Shown here: positions 8,651-17,254 of the stretch, one piece after another | How positions within the stretch are numbered: position 1 is the first letter of the stretch | Layout: each line of letters starts with the position of its first letter | Source of the DNA: an uncultured Pseudodesulfovibrio sp. | GTDB taxonomy: Bacteria; Desulfobacterota; Desulfovibrionia; Desulfovibrionales; Desulfovibrionaceae | Direction of reading: 5' to 3' | Assembly: GCF_963662885.1 (NCBI RefSeq) | Contig: NZ_OY760059.1 | Location: 248,001-312,000, forward strand | Length of the DNA stretch: 64,000 nucleotides | Made by a program: the position numbers and the translations under genes | Notes under the pieces: model-generated | What the model was told of the DNA's origin: nothing | Databases searched by the model: none | Seen by the model: the letters and a program-made list of their open reading frames with translations, nothing else

Positions 8651-9529
8651 TTAGATGACCTTGTTGAGCGGGTACTCGATGATGCCCTCGGCACCGAAGC
8701 TGACCAGTTTGGGGATCAGCTCGCGGACAATCTTTTCCTCGACCATGACTTCCACGGACAGCCAGTTGGGGTCCTGAAGTTCGGCCACGGTGGGGGAATT
8801 GAGGGACGGGAGCGTGCCGTTGAGCTCGCCCAGCTTGTCCTTGGGCAGGTTCATCTTCAGGCCGACCATCTTGCCCGCGCGCAGGGCGCCCTGCAGGAGC
8901 ATGTTGATCTCTTCGATGAGCTGGCGTTTCTTGGGGTCGGCCCAGGCATCCTTGTTGGCGATGATCTGGGTGTTGGTCTGCATCAGCTCGGCGATGATCC
9001 GCAGGCCGTTGGCCTTGATGGTCGTGCCGGTCTCGGTGATCTCGACGATGCCGTCGCACAGCCCCTCGACAACCTTGGCCTCGGTGGTGCCCCAGGAGAA
9101 GGAAACGTCCACGTTGATGCCCTGGGACTCGAAGTATTCCTTGGTGAAGCCCATGAGCTCGGTGGAGATCTTCTTGCCGTCCAGGTCCTCGGGCCGCTTG
9201 TACGGGGAGTCCCCGCGCACGCACAGCACCCAGCGGGCCTTGCGGTTGGAGACCTTGGAGTAGATCAGGTCATCCACCACGACCACGTCGGACTTGTTCT
9301 CGCGGATCCAGTCCATACCGGTCAGACCGACGTCGAAGGTGCCGTTCTCCACGTACATGGACATCTCCTGGGCACGGGCCAGGGAGCACTTGATGCGGTC
9401 GTCGTCGATATCAGGGAAGTAGTTGCGCTCGTGCAGCTTGATCTTCCAGCCGGCCTTTTCAAACAGTTTTATGGTCGCGTCCTGGAGAGAGCCTTTGGGA
9501 ACGCCGAGTCGAAGGAATTGTTCACTCAT
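8651..9529 (-). CDS. hisG: ATP phosphoribosyltransferase, long form
   Basis: First step of histidine synthesis: ATP + PRPP to phosphoribosyl-ATP. The 292-residue length marks the long form, with a C-terminal ACT-like regulatory domain (about residues 215-292) for histidine feedback, so no HisZ is needed. Recognisable parts are [13 protein letters not shown] at the N-terminus, [10 protein letters not shown] and the PRPP-binding [14 protein letters not shown]. The start codon overlaps the hisI stop (ATGA), so the two genes are translationally coupled. Confidence 0.97.
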   Translation of the reverse strand: MSEQFLRLGVPKGSLQDATIKLFEKAGWKIKLHERNYFPDIDDDRIKCSLARAQEMSMYVENGTFDVGLTGMDWIRENKSDVVVVDDLIYSKVSNRKARWVLCVRGDSPYKRPEDLDGKKISTELMGFTKEYFESQGINVDVSFSWGTTEAKVVEGLCDGIVEITETGTTIKANGLRIIAELMQTNTQIIANKDAWADPKKRQLIEEINMLLQGALRAGKMVGLKMNLPKDKLGELNGTLPSLNSPTVAELQDPNWLSVEVMVEEKIVRELIPKLVSFGAEGIIEYPLNKVI

Positions 9530-9903
9530 TTCTTATATACCTCTTTGGGGTCGAAGACGAGGGGCGAGCATTCGCTGACCACGCCGTCCTTGAGTTCGCG
9601 GAAAAAGCAGGAGCGGTAGCCCTTGTGGCAGGCCGCGCCGCCGATCTGTTCGATCAGAAGTACCAAGGTGTCGTCGTCGCAGTCAATGCGGATAGACTTC
9701 ACCTTCTGCGTATGGCCCGAGGTACCGCCCTTATGCCATAACTCCTGACGGCTGCGGCTCCAGTAATGGGCCTCGCCGGTCTCCAGGGTCTTATCCCAGG
9801 AAGCTTCGTTCATGTAGGCCATCATCAGGACTTCGCCGGTCTCGGCGTCCTGGGCGATGGCGGGCACAAGTCCGTTCATCTTTTCGAAATCTGGTCTGAT
9901 CAC
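9526..9903 (-). CDS. hisI: Phosphoribosyl-AMP cyclohydrolase
   Basis: Third step of histidine synthesis, opening the adenine ring of phosphoribosyl-AMP. 125 residues, the length of the stand-alone HisI without a HisE domain. The metal-binding features are present: [30 protein letters not shown] and the SRQELWHKG segment. Start is GTG at 9903 with GAGGT 8 bases upstream. It overlaps hisG by 4 bases. A small GC hairpin (CCGGCCC/GGGCCGG, near 9932-9951) lies in its leader. Confidence 0.96.
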   Translation of the reverse strand: MIRPDFEKMNGLVPAIAQDAETGEVLMMAYMNEASWDKTLETGEAHYWSRSRQELWHKGGTSGHTQKVKSIRIDCDDDTLVLLIEQIGGAACHKGYRSCFFRELKDGVVSECSPLVFDPKEVYKK

Positions 9904-10316
9904 TGCGGTACCTCGTATCAGATGTGTTGCACCGGCCCGGAATTGGGCCGGGGGAGCTATATAGCCAATGGACTGCCAAAGCGCAACCTGCGCCAGGGTG
10001 CGTCACCCGATCGTCATCGTCCGCCCGGCACCCGAAGCAACCCGGTCGTGAACACACCCATCCCCCCGGACCGCGAAGACGATGCCGTGGACGAACGAAT
10101 CCACCGTGCCGAGCAGACGGATATTCCGCATGATCAGCCACATGAGCACGGGGACGGCATACTGCCATGAGGAAGAGGGAAATCCACGGGAGCCCTTGTC
10201 AGGCCTGAACGCACCCCGTATTGGAAACCGGTGCCGAGCGAGGCGTTCAACGTTTACCCCCCGGCCGGAATCTGCTAAACCTCGCCACACGCAACCCATA
10301 CAAGGAGAATACGGAC
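9904..10316. other. Intergenic region without a supported gene
   Basis: 413 bases between hisI (leftward) and the aminotransferase (rightward). Several short open frames cross it on both strands, but none has a ribosome site plus a family signature. The left end should contain the hisI promoter and the right end the aminotransferase ribosome site (AAGGAG at about 10302). Confidence 0.5.
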
Positions 10317-11477
10317 ATGCCCGTTCGTTCCAAAGATAATTTTCTGGTTTTCGGCGCGCCCCGCATCGAGCAGGACGAGATAGATGAAGTCGTGGCCTCC
10401 ATGAAATCCGGCTGGCTCGGCACCGGCCCGAAGGTGGCCCGGTTCGAGAAGGATTTTTCCGCCTATGTCGGCGCTTCCCATGCCGCGGCCTGCAACTCCT
10501 GCACGGCCGCCCTGCACCTCTCCCTGGTGGCCTTGGGGCTTGAACCCGGCGACGAGGTCATCACCACCCCGCTGACGTTCTGCGCCTCGGTCAACGCCAT
10601 CATCCACGCCGGGGGCACCCCGGTGCTGGCCGACGTGGACCCGGTCACCCAGAACATCGACCCGGACTGCATTCGCGAGAAGATCACCTCCCGCACCAAG
10701 GCCATCCTGCCCGTGCACTTCGCGGGCCGGTCCTGCGACATGGACCCGATCATGGCCATCGCCAATGAACACGGCCTCAAAGTGGTAGAAGACTGCGCCC
10801 ACGCCATCGAAACCACCTACAAGGGGCAGCATGCCGGCACCTTCGGCGACTTCGGCTGCTTCTCTTTTTACGTGACCAAGAACGTCTGCACCGGTGAGGG
10901 CGGCATGGTCATCGCCCGCGACGAGGCCGACATACAGGATATCAAGGTGCTCGGCCTGCACGGCATGTCCGCCGACGCCTGGAAGCGGTTCTCGGATGAA
11001 GGATACAAGCACTATCAGGTTGTCCACGCCGGATTCAAATACAACATGATGGACATCCAGGCGGCCATCGGCATCCACCAGCTGAAACGGGTGGAGGAGA
11101 ATTTCAAGCGTCGTTGCGAGATCTGGGACATGTACCAGGAAGCCTTCCGCGCCCTGCCTGTCGGCACCCCGGCTCCGGAAGAGCCGAACACCCGCCACGC
11201 CCGGCATCTGTACACCCTGATGATCGATCCCGTGGCCTGCGGCCTGGACCGGGACCAGCTTCTCGTCCGGCTGACCAAGGAGAACATCGGCGCGGGCGTC
11301 CACTACCTGGCCGTACCCGAACACCCCTACTACCAGGAGCGCTTCGGCTGGAAACTTCCGGACACTCCCCACGCCGTGGCCCTGGGCCGCGAGACCCTGA
11401 GCCTGCCGCTGTCCCCCAAGCTGACTGACGACGACGTGGCCGACGTGATCGAAGCCGTGAATATCTGCCTGAAATAA
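10317..11477 (+). CDS. DegT/DnrJ/EryC1/StrS-type sugar aminotransferase
   Basis: A PLP enzyme of 386 residues that typically makes amino sugars on nucleotide-sugar precursors for surface polysaccharides. The Schiff-base lysine is in SFYVTKNVCTGEGG; other family marks are GWLGTGPKVARFE, the SCTAALHLSL phosphate loop and VEDCAHAIE (the Asp contacting the PLP nitrogen). AAGGAG lies 9 bases before the ATG. It has no polysaccharide genes immediately around it, so its product is unknown; glycosyltransferases occur 23 kb further on. Confidence 0.92.
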   Translation: MPVRSKDNFLVFGAPRIEQDEIDEVVASMKSGWLGTGPKVARFEKDFSAYVGASHAAACNSCTAALHLSLVALGLEPGDEVITTPLTFCASVNAIIHAGGTPVLADVDPVTQNIDPDCIREKITSRTKAILPVHFAGRSCDMDPIMAIANEHGLKVVEDCAHAIETTYKGQHAGTFGDFGCFSFYVTKNVCTGEGGMVIARDEADIQDIKVLGLHGMSADAWKRFSDEGYKHYQVVHAGFKYNMMDIQAAIGIHQLKRVEENFKRRCEIWDMYQEAFRALPVGTPAPEEPNTRHARHLYTLMIDPVACGLDRDQLLVRLTKENIGAGVHYLAVPEHPYYQERFGWKLPDTPHAVALGRETLSLPLSPKLTDDDVADVIEAVNICLK

Positions 11478-11501
11478 CAACAAGCGCGCAAAGCGCTGTA
11501 C

Positions 11502-11529
11502 GGTGTGCAGGGGCGACCCCCTGCACACC
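11502..11529. repeat. Strong GC hairpin after the aminotransferase gene
   Basis: GGTGTGCAGGGG and CCCCTGCACACC form a 12-bp perfect stem around a 4-base loop, between two convergent genes. There is no T-run, so it is either a Rho-associated or RNA-stabilising hairpin, or another member of the dispersed palindromes. Confidence 0.6.
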
Positions 11530-11586
11530 AGAAACACTCCCCCGAAAATCGCCGCGAAGCGGCTGTTCCAACCGGATTATTCTCGC

Positions 11587-12774
11587 CTACTCGGCTCCGG
11601 CCACCTGGTTTCTGCCGCCCGCTTTGGCGGCCGAAAGGTACTGGTCGGCGCGAGCGATCATCGACGCGGCGCTGTCCATATCCGCGTTGTCCGCCAGCCC
11701 CATGGAGATCGTCACCTTCAGGTCCGCGTGAAACTCCTCCCAGGGATATTCCTCAATGGTGCGGCGGATGTTCTCGCAGGCGATGGCCGCCTTGTCGCGG
11801 GCGGTATGGGTGAACAGGATCACGAACTCCTCTCCTCCGTACCGGGCGATAACGTCGCTCTTTCTTGTATGTTCGGAGATGAGCTGCGCCACCTTTTCCA
11901 GAACCATGTCGCCGACCTCTCGGGAGAACGTCTCGTTCAGGGTACGGAACCGATCCAGATCGCCCATTACCAGCGACAGAGGTTGTTCGTACCGCTTGGC
12001 GCTTTCAAAAAAGAGCCGGACCTGCTCGTCGAAGTGACGACGGTTGTAGAGATTGGTCTGCGGGTCCAGAACGGCCAGTTCATCGAGTTCAAAGCGGCGG
12101 CGTGACAGCTCCTTGCTCATGTTGTTGTAGATTTCGACCAACTCACCCAGATCTTCGTCCGCAGGCATCTCAATGCATGTCCCTTCACTGCCGCCGTCGC
12201 ACAACGTACGAACGGAACGAATCATCATTTTGGCCGGAGCGGACTGCCGCCAGGCGAAAACACAGCCCAACAGAATGGAGAGCACGGCCGCGCAACTCGT
12301 GCCTATGGCCAGGGATATGTCGACCATGCGCAGGAAGGCCTCGTCTTCGGCGGTCATGGCAGGCACCTCTGTATGTGCGACCAGGGCAACCACCTTTCCA
12401 TCCACGGTAACAGGGCTCGCTTCCGCCATGACCTCACTGGAAACCGTTTCCCCTGCCTTGTAGCCGTAAGCCGGGTACAGGACGGCACCAGCCTCGTCCA
12501 GAAGCAGAAAACGGAACGGCTGCCCCTGCCAGCGACGTGTGGCATCATTGGGAGCGACAAAGGAACTGAACGGAGCCATGTGCATGGCGCGGTCCAAGCC
12601 CCCGTACCGGGAGATGTACGCTTTCAGATCCGCCTGGAACTGCGAAAATTCCTCTTGGCGGACATAGTCGCTAAAATTGTCCCGGATTATGTCTCGCGCA
12701 ATGAATACGGCCAGCAAACAACTGACAACCCCTATGGTGATGTAGCCCGCTGTCAGCTTGGATTGTATGTGCAT
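11587..12774 (-). CDS. Membrane diguanylate cyclase with periplasmic sensor region
   Basis: Makes the second messenger c-di-GMP from GTP. 395 residues: TM1 at about residues 8-26, a periplasmic region of about 150 residues without a recognised domain, TM2 (AAVLSILLGCVFAW), then a linker and GGDEF domain. The active-site motif is GGEEF. The inhibitory site RxxD (RKSD) stands five residues before GGEEF, so product feedback is expected. The usual D-x-D-x-F-K segment appears as GDLDRFRTLNE. A PilZ effector is encoded at 30.9 kb. Confidence 0.94.
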   Translation of the reverse strand: MHIQSKLTAGYITIGVVSCLLAVFIARDIIRDNFSDYVRQEEFSQFQADLKAYISRYGGLDRAMHMAPFSSFVAPNDATRRWQGQPFRFLLLDEAGAVLYPAYGYKAGETVSSEVMAEASPVTVDGKVVALVAHTEVPAMTAEDEAFLRMVDISLAIGTSCAAVLSILLGCVFAWRQSAPAKMMIRSVRTLCDGGSEGTCIEMPADEDLGELVEIYNNMSKELSRRRFELDELAVLDPQTNLYNRRHFDEQVRLFFESAKRYEQPLSLVMGDLDRFRTLNETFSREVGDMVLEKVAQLISEHTRKSDVIARYGGEEFVILFTHTARDKAAIACENIRRTIEEYPWEEFHADLKVTISMGLADNADMDSAASMIARADQYLSAAKAGGRNQVAGAE

Positions 12775-12873
12775 TTCTGGACCCTCTGGTTCATGATATC
12801 GTGAAGGCTATTTTGACAATAGGAACATTTGCCCAACTCTGAAGCGGAGTCAATTATTACCCTCCAAAAGACA

Positions 12874-12898
12874 TAAAAAAAGCCCGAATTACCGGGCT
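12874..12898 (-). terminator. Terminator of the small gene at 12.9-13.1 kb
   Basis: AGCCCG / CGGGCT stem with a 6-base loop followed on the minus strand by seven T, 25 bases after the stop of the small gene. Confidence 0.85.
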
Positions 12899-12923
12899 CT
12901 TCAAAAATATATTCTCGCCAAGG

Positions 12924-13139
12924 CTAACAGTCGTGAAAGTCCTTGTTGATGTAGAAACACAGGTCGAAGAGGTTCTGAACCATGTCATCGACCATGCCTT
13001 CGCGGCTGGCGCTGTCCGTTTCCACGCTCATGGTCTTGTTCACGATCTTGGAGAAGAGCATGCCGATCAGCTGGTCGTCGTAAAGAGTCCAGTACTTGCT
13101 TCCTGAGGGGAATTTTTTGTCGAATCCGTGGTAGTACAT
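12924..13139 (-). CDS. Small hypothetical protein
   Basis: 71 residues, starting MYYHGFDKKFPSGSKYW. It has no signal or membrane segment. It ends in two cysteines within FDLCFYINKDFHDC. A GGAG ribosome site and a classical terminator immediately after the stop support it as a single-gene unit. No family recognised. Confidence 0.75.
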   Translation of the reverse strand: MYYHGFDKKFPSGSKYWTLYDDQLIGMLFSKIVNKTMSVETDSASREGMVDDMVQNLFDLCFYINKDFHDC

Positions 13140-13393
13140 ACGGCGCGCTCCAATGATGCTTGTTTGTTCCGGTCGATGCCTACTTATCGGACGGCCCCGC
13201 TTTCGGCTTTATGGTCCAAAGCCAGATTGTTGCCACATTAAATCAGATGCTTAACCCGACATCCTCATGCCTGGTCAATCGTTTCCGAAACGATGCCCCA
13301 TAGCTGCCAAGTTGCGAAATCGTTGCCTATATGTAACACTGATTGTTACAGACATGGGGTATAGCAGTCCCATCACACCGAAAGGAGTCAACT

Positions 13394-14080
13394 GTGTCAG
13401 CCCAGAAAATCCTGGTGGTCGAAGACCACAGAGACACGCGTGAACTGCTGAAATATAACCTCACCGCCGCCGGGTTCGACGTCGCCGCCGCCGAGGACGG
13501 CCAACTCGGCCTGAACCTGGCCCATGCCTTCAAACCCGACATCATCCTCCTTGATCTGATGATGCCCGGCACCGACGGACTCGAAGTCTGCCGCCAGCTC
13601 AAGGGAGATCCGGGCACCGCCCGCATCCCGGTCATCATGCTCACCGCCAAGGGTGAAGAGGTGGACAAGATCGTGGGCCTGGAACTCGGGGCCGACGACT
13701 ACGTGGTCAAGCCCTTTTCGCCCCGTGAACTGGTCCTGCGTATCAAGGCGATTCTCCGTCGCTACGGCGCTCCCGAACCCAACGCCCCCAAGCTCTGGGA
13801 ACGTGAAGGACTGCGCATCGACTTCGAGGCGCACCAGATCACTATTGATGGGGAGGAGACCGCCCTGACGGCCACGGAGTTCAAGCTCCTGACCGTTCTC
13901 GTGTCCGGCGCCGGCAAGGTCCAGACCCGCGACAATCTCCTGGACACGGTCTGGGATACCCATTTCGAAGGCTATTCCCGAACCGTGGATACCCACGTCC
14001 GTCGGCTTCGCCAAAAGCTAGGCCCCTACGCCTCCTGGATTGAGACAATCCGCGGCGTGGGCTATCGCTTCAAAGCCTAG
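13394..14080 (+). CDS. OmpR/PhoB-type response regulator, no adjacent kinase
   Basis: A 228-residue two-component regulator. The receiver domain has the acidic pocket VVEDH, the phosphorylation site D54 (ILLDLMMPG), the conserved T (IMLTAKG) and K (VVKPF). The C-terminal winged-helix DNA-binding domain ends RTVDTHVRRLRQKLG ... IETIRGVGYRF. Start is GTG at 13394, 6 bases after AAAGGAG; upstream codons would be in the leader. No histidine kinase lies on either side, and a terminator follows directly, so the partner is encoded elsewhere. The sequence is PhoB-like, but no phosphate genes are nearby. Confidence 0.93.
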   Translation: MSAQKILVVEDHRDTRELLKYNLTAAGFDVAAAEDGQLGLNLAHAFKPDIILLDLMMPGTDGLEVCRQLKGDPGTARIPVIMLTAKGEEVDKIVGLELGADDYVVKPFSPRELVLRIKAILRRYGAPEPNAPKLWEREGLRIDFEAHQITIDGEETALTATEFKLLTVLVSGAGKVQTRDNLLDTVWDTHFEGYSRTVDTHVRRLRQKLGPYASWIETIRGVGYRFKA

Positions 14081-14100
14081 CCAGACACACGCTGAAAACA

Positions 14101-14136
14101 AAAAAACCGGCAGGCATTGTACCCGCCGGTTTTTTG
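14101..14136. terminator. Bidirectional terminator
   Basis: Stem AAAAAACCGGC(A)GG / CCCGCCGGTTTTTT with A- and T-runs on opposite sides. It ends the response-regulator gene on the plus strand and a short coding-like frame on the minus strand. Confidence 0.9.
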
Positions 14137-14156
14137 TTGTCGTACATGAGGCTGGT

Positions 14157-14312
14157 TCAGCCCTGCTGGTGAGAGATGACAACTTTTCCTCCAGCAGCCA
14201 AAAGGGCTGACGCCACACTCTTGCGCAATGCCTCCCCAACCTGAGGATTCCCCGCCCGGGCCCGCTCTTCTACCAGAAGCAAAGCATAGCGGTACCCAGG
14301 CCGACAAAGCAC
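14157..14312 (-). pseudogene. Short coding-like frame, possible gene remnant
   Basis: A minus-strand frame of about 51 codons with convincing protein character (LLLVEERARAGNPQVGEALR, then LLAAGGKVVISHQQG and TGA) ends 20 bases before a bidirectional terminator. There is no ATG and no good ribosome site; GTG at 14312 is the nearest candidate start. The frame continues open upstream towards the rex stop. It may be the remnant of a deleted gene or a small protein that uses a rare start. I recognise no family. Confidence 0.35.
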
Positions 14313-14372
14313 AAAGTGCGCGCCGGAGGCACGCTTTCGATCAGGACACGGGGCGCACCCCGAAGCCAGCGT

Positions 14373-15005
14373 TTAGTCGTTTCCGAGAGTTATCTGGAAC
14401 GCGATGGAATAGAGGTGATCGAAGAAATCAACATACTCCACGGGTATGTGCTTGGGCACATTGATCCGGGACGGAGCGAAGTTGATGATACCTCGAATGT
14501 TGGCTTCAACCAGATGGTTGGCGGCACGCTGCGCGCGATCCGGCGGCGTGGCGATGATGCCGATCTCCAGATTGAGTTCCGGGGCCTGTTCCTTGAGGTG
14601 CGTGGGACAGACGATCTCCATGCCCTCGAATTCAAGCCCGATTTTGTCAGGGTCACAGTCGAAGGCCGCGCAGATCTTGAAACCGCGCTTCTCGAAGTCG
14701 TGGTGCCTGAGCAGCGCGCTGCCCATGTTGCCCACGCCGATCAGGGCGCATTTCCATTGTCTGTCGATACCTAACGATTGCTTGATGGAAGTGATCAGCT
14801 CCTGGACGTAGTAGCCTACGCCGCGTACGCCGAATTCACCAAAATAGGCAAGATCCTTGCGGATCTGAGACGAGTTGACCGAGCAGGCCCGGGCCAGACG
14901 CTCCGAGGAGATAACCTCGTTGCCGTCACGCAGCAGATTCTCGAGGACCTGTATATAGACGGCAAGCCGTCCAATGGTCGCTTTGGGGATGTGTTCGCTT
15001 TTCAT
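14373..15005 (-). CDS. rex: Redox-sensing transcriptional repressor Rex
   Basis: A 210-residue NADH-responsive repressor. An N-terminal winged helix (ATIGRLAVYIQVLENLL ... SSQIRKDLAYFG) binds DNA, and a Rossmann domain with IGVGNMGSALL reads NADH/NAD+. The ATG at 15005 gives the family length; a longer frame would run through the operator and a terminator. An operator-like sequence 36 bases upstream suggests autoregulation. It follows the F0 ATP synthase operon; Rex is known to control energy genes including ATP synthase in sulfate reducers. Confidence 0.96.
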   Translation of the reverse strand: MKSEHIPKATIGRLAVYIQVLENLLRDGNEVISSERLARACSVNSSQIRKDLAYFGEFGVRGVGYYVQELITSIKQSLGIDRQWKCALIGVGNMGSALLRHHDFEKRGFKICAAFDCDPDKIGLEFEGMEIVCPTHLKEQAPELNLEIGIIATPPDRAQRAANHLVEANIRGIINFAPSRINVPKHIPVEYVDFFDHLYSIAFQITLGND

Positions 15006-15040
15006 ATCTTGGGGCTCTTTCCGGTCAAGATGACTTATGC

Positions 15041-15058
15041 ATGTGAAATTCTTAACAT
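15041..15058 (-). promoter_or_regulatory. Rex operator candidate in front of rex
   Basis: ATGTGAAATTCTTAACAT on the plus strand: 7-base half sites around ATTC with one mismatched pair, close to the Rex consensus TTGTGAA-N4-TTCACAA. It lies between the atpE terminator and the rex start. Confidence 0.65.
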
Positions 15059-15070
15059 GAAAGAGGCTGA

Positions 15071-15094
15071 AAAAGGGAGGCCGAAGCCTCCCCT
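15071..15094 (-). terminator. Terminator of the F0 ATP synthase operon
   Basis: On the minus strand GGGAGGC-TTCG-GCCTCCC followed by TTTTT: a perfect 7-bp stem with a UUCG tetraloop, 26 bases after the atpE stop. Confidence 0.93.
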
Positions 15095-15119
15095 TCAAAA
15101 GCTTTTCGTAAACCTGAAA

Positions 15120-15428
15120 CTAGACGACGAAGAGCAGGATCAGGTTGACGACCAGGGCGTAAATGGCCAGAGACTCGATGAAGGCCAGGCCGAGGATCAG
15201 GGTGGTGGACAGCTGGCCACCGGCTTCGGGGTTGCGGGCGATACCTTCACAGGCGCCCTTCACGCCCATGCCCTGGCCGATGCCGCACAGGCCGGCAGCG
15301 ATGCCCATGCCGATGGCGGTGGCGTAAGCCTTGGCGGACATGACGGGGTCGGCGCCTTCGGAAGCGAAAGCAACGGAAGCAACCAGAACCATAGCCAGGG
15401 TGGTGAACAGAATCTTAGCGATTTTCAT
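15120..15428 (-). CDS. atpE: ATP synthase F0 subunit c with N-terminal signal-like segment
   Basis: The ion-carrying ring subunit, 102 residues. An extra hydrophobic N-terminus (residues 5-22, ending VASVAFA) looks like a cleavable signal. Two ring helices follow (about 34-58 and 74-101) joined by the polar loop ARNPEA. The carboxylate is E85. Q52, E85, S86 and Y90 occupy the positions that bind sodium in Ilyobacter-type rings (Q32, E65, S66, Y70); the neighbouring Thr is Leu here. GGAGG precedes the ATG. It is last in the atpZ-I-B-E operon and followed by a strong terminator. Confidence 0.97.
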   Translation of the reverse strand: MKIAKILFTTLAMVLVASVAFASEGADPVMSAKAYATAIGMGIAAGLCGIGQGMGVKGACEGIARNPEAGGQLSTTLILGLAFIESLAIYALVVNLILLFVV

Positions 15429-15501
15429 GTGAATCCTCCAAAATGGATACGTAATATTGTTTTGGTCCAAGGACCATTTCCCCAAATTAAACGGTCTTCT
15501 T

Positions 15502-16224
15502 CTAGTGAGCGTGCTCGATGGCACCCTGCAGGTACAGCATGGTCAGCATGAAGAAGATGAATGCCTGAATGGTCTTCGCCAGGACGAACAGGAAGTACAT
15601 CGGCAGGGAACCGAGGATCGGTGCCAGGAAGAACATCAGGATCAGGACGATTTCCTCACCGCGGATGTTACCGAAGAGACGAAGCGTCAGGCTGAGCGGA
15701 CGGGCGAGGTGAGAGATGGGCTCGAGGATGAGCATCAGCGGAGCCAGGAACCCGACCGGGCCCATGAAGTGCTTGATGTATCCGAAACCCCATTTCTTGA
15801 TGCCCACGAACTGGTAGAAACAGAAAACGATGATCGCCATGGCTGCCGGAGTATTGATGTTCGCGGTGGGCGCGTCACAACCGGGCACCAGGCCGATCCA
15901 GTTCATCCCGAGGATGAAGAGGAAAATAGTGATAAGCAGAGGCATGAACTGACGGCCTTCTTCGCCCAGGTTGGCGACGACGAAGTCTTCCAGCCCGCCG
16001 ATGATGGTCTCGAACACGTTCTGCATGCCGCCGGGAACCAGCTGCAAGCGGCTGCGAACCATCAGGCCCAGACCCAGAATAATGGCCATGACCAGCCACA
16101 TGTAGAGGACGTGGTTGATGCTGTCCACGCCCAGGGCCTGTTCAACGTGTGCGCCCCAGTGACCGATGCCTTTCAGCATGTCCATGTACAAGAGAGGATG
16201 CGGCAATCCGCCTGCGAAACCCAT
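15502..16224 (-). CDS. atpB: ATP synthase F0 subunit a
   Basis: A 240-residue integral membrane stator subunit that forms the two ion half-channels beside the c ring. The conserved Arg needed for ion release is in [13 protein letters not shown]; other family stretches are WIGLVPG and [21 protein letters not shown] C-terminal helices. AAGGAGG lies 7 bases before the ATG. It is between atpI and atpE. F1 genes and subunit b are not in the window, so the ATP synthase genes are split. Confidence 0.97.
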   Translation of the reverse strand: MGFAGGLPHPLLYMDMLKGIGHWGAHVEQALGVDSINHVLYMWLVMAIILGLGLMVRSRLQLVPGGMQNVFETIIGGLEDFVVANLGEEGRQFMPLLITIFLFILGMNWIGLVPGCDAPTANINTPAAMAIIVFCFYQFVGIKKWGFGYIKHFMGPVGFLAPLMLILEPISHLARPLSLTLRLFGNIRGEEIVLILMFFLAPILGSLPMYFLFVLAKTIQAFIFFMLTMLYLQGAIEHAH

Positions 16225-16252
16225 ATCGAAGCCTCCTTAAAAAGCAGCTCGG

Positions 16253-16654
16253 CTATTTCTTCCCCAACTGACTCAGACCCGTTGCCGTGATGTTGACCAC
16301 CACGGTTCCCAGACCTGCTATCAACCCCCAGTGGGGAACCCGTTCGACTCCGATCAGCCACCAGAGGGCCAGCCCGCTCAGAGTCATTTTTCCCATGAAT
16401 ATGACAAACAGTAGATATGGTCCCCGCTTCTGGTCGTACACCAACGACTGGGTCACGCGGGCAAGCGTCCAGAAGTTGACTAGGGCGATAACCGCCCCCG
16501 CCAGAAAGGCCAAAGACCACCGGGAATACAGTGTAACCAGCATGATCACTAGAGAGGTCCCCAGCGACACATAGATCTGATTGCGGACAACGATGCGTAC
16601 GTCCGGTTTGGTGAAGCCGCTTCTAACTAGCAGCCGCTCAAGCCTTTGGTTCAT
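16253..16654 (-). CDS. atpI: ATP synthase I-type membrane protein
   Basis: About 133 residues with four predicted membrane segments (IYVSLGTSLVIMLVTL; LAFLAGAVIALVNFWTLA; LLFVIFMGKMTLSGLALWWL; LIAGLGTVVVNITATGL). This matches the AtpI family that precedes F0 genes and helps c-ring assembly. It overlaps the end of atpZ. The start may be the ATG at 16654 or the GTG at 16666; neither has a strong ribosome site, consistent with coupling to atpZ translation. Confidence 0.85.
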   Translation of the reverse strand: MNQRLERLLVRSGFTKPDVRIVVRNQIYVSLGTSLVIMLVTLYSRWSLAFLAGAVIALVNFWTLARVTQSLVYDQKRGPYLLFVIFMGKMTLSGLALWWLIGVERVPHWGLIAGLGTVVVNITATGLSQLGKK

Positions 16655-16940
16655 CCTGCCCAGCACTCTCTTCTCCGTCCTGTTTCAAAGAACTAGCTTT
16701 TCTTGCCTCTTCACGCCTCTGGAGACGTCGGAAATCCTCAAAAATCATCTTGAACCCGGCGATGATCCCCAGAAAAAAGAAGATCATGAGCAACCAAGGT
16801 TTGGTCCCGAAGTAGTCGTCCAGGAAATACCCGATTGTCAGGCCGACGACGGTGGCCGACACGATGTGCAGTCCCATCGTTCCGGCGGTGCCACCCAGTT
16901 GGGTGATCTGAACCACTCGATCGTCTTTTGAAAAGAGCAT
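16638..16940 (-). CDS. AtpZ/AtpI-type small membrane protein, first gene of the F0 operon
   Basis: 100 residues with two membrane helices (MGLHIVSATVVGLTIGYFLD and PWLLMIFFFLGIIAGFKMI) separated by DDYFGTK, and a charged C-terminal tail. This is the AtpZ-type pattern, proposed to act with AtpI in cation supply or ring assembly. GAGGTG lies before the ATG at 16940. Its end overlaps the start of atpI. Confidence 0.85.
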   Translation of the reverse strand: MLFSKDDRVVQITQLGGTAGTMGLHIVSATVVGLTIGYFLDDYFGTKPWLLMIFFFLGIIAGFKMIFEDFRRLQRREEARKASSLKQDGEESAGQDEPKA

Positions 16941-17254
16941 GTTCGCACCTCGCGAAGATTGTTTTTCACGCACGCCTGCGACTGTCAAAACCCCTGTCCC
17001 GGCATTTCGTGCAATCCTTCACAAGTGGAGGATGAGTAGCACACGCCGTCGATTCCCGTCAACGTATTTTTCAGAAATCGTGGGACTTTTACGCGTCTTT
17101 TGCCGACAGCTTAATGTCTTTGGTTCCGCACCGTTATCCACCATTAGCAGGGGAAATGTGAAAAATATCCCTATTTTTGTATAAGGTCGGTAAAAAAGCG
17201 GGTGAATGCCGCCATCCACCCGCTCATTTTTCCGTATTTTCGGCCCTCGCCTCG
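16941..17254. other. Intergenic region: F0 operon promoter and a terminator
   Basis: 314 bases with no supported gene. The left part should contain the promoter of atpZ-I-B-E; the right end holds the terminator of the zinc-ribbon gene. No clear Rex-type palindrome was found here. Confidence 0.5.
17191..17224 (-). terminator. Terminator of the trxA-like/hpt/zinc-ribbon gene series
   Basis: AGCGGGTG / CACCCGCT stem followed by TTTTTT on the minus strand, 30 bases past the zinc-ribbon gene; the plus-strand side also ends in ATTTTT. Confidence 0.88.

Noticed and set aside
10003..10299. Minus-strand frame between hisI and the aminotransferase
   Set aside because: Part of the translation (VLMWLIMRNIRLLG) looks protein-like, but there is no ribosome site or family signature, so I left it unannotated.
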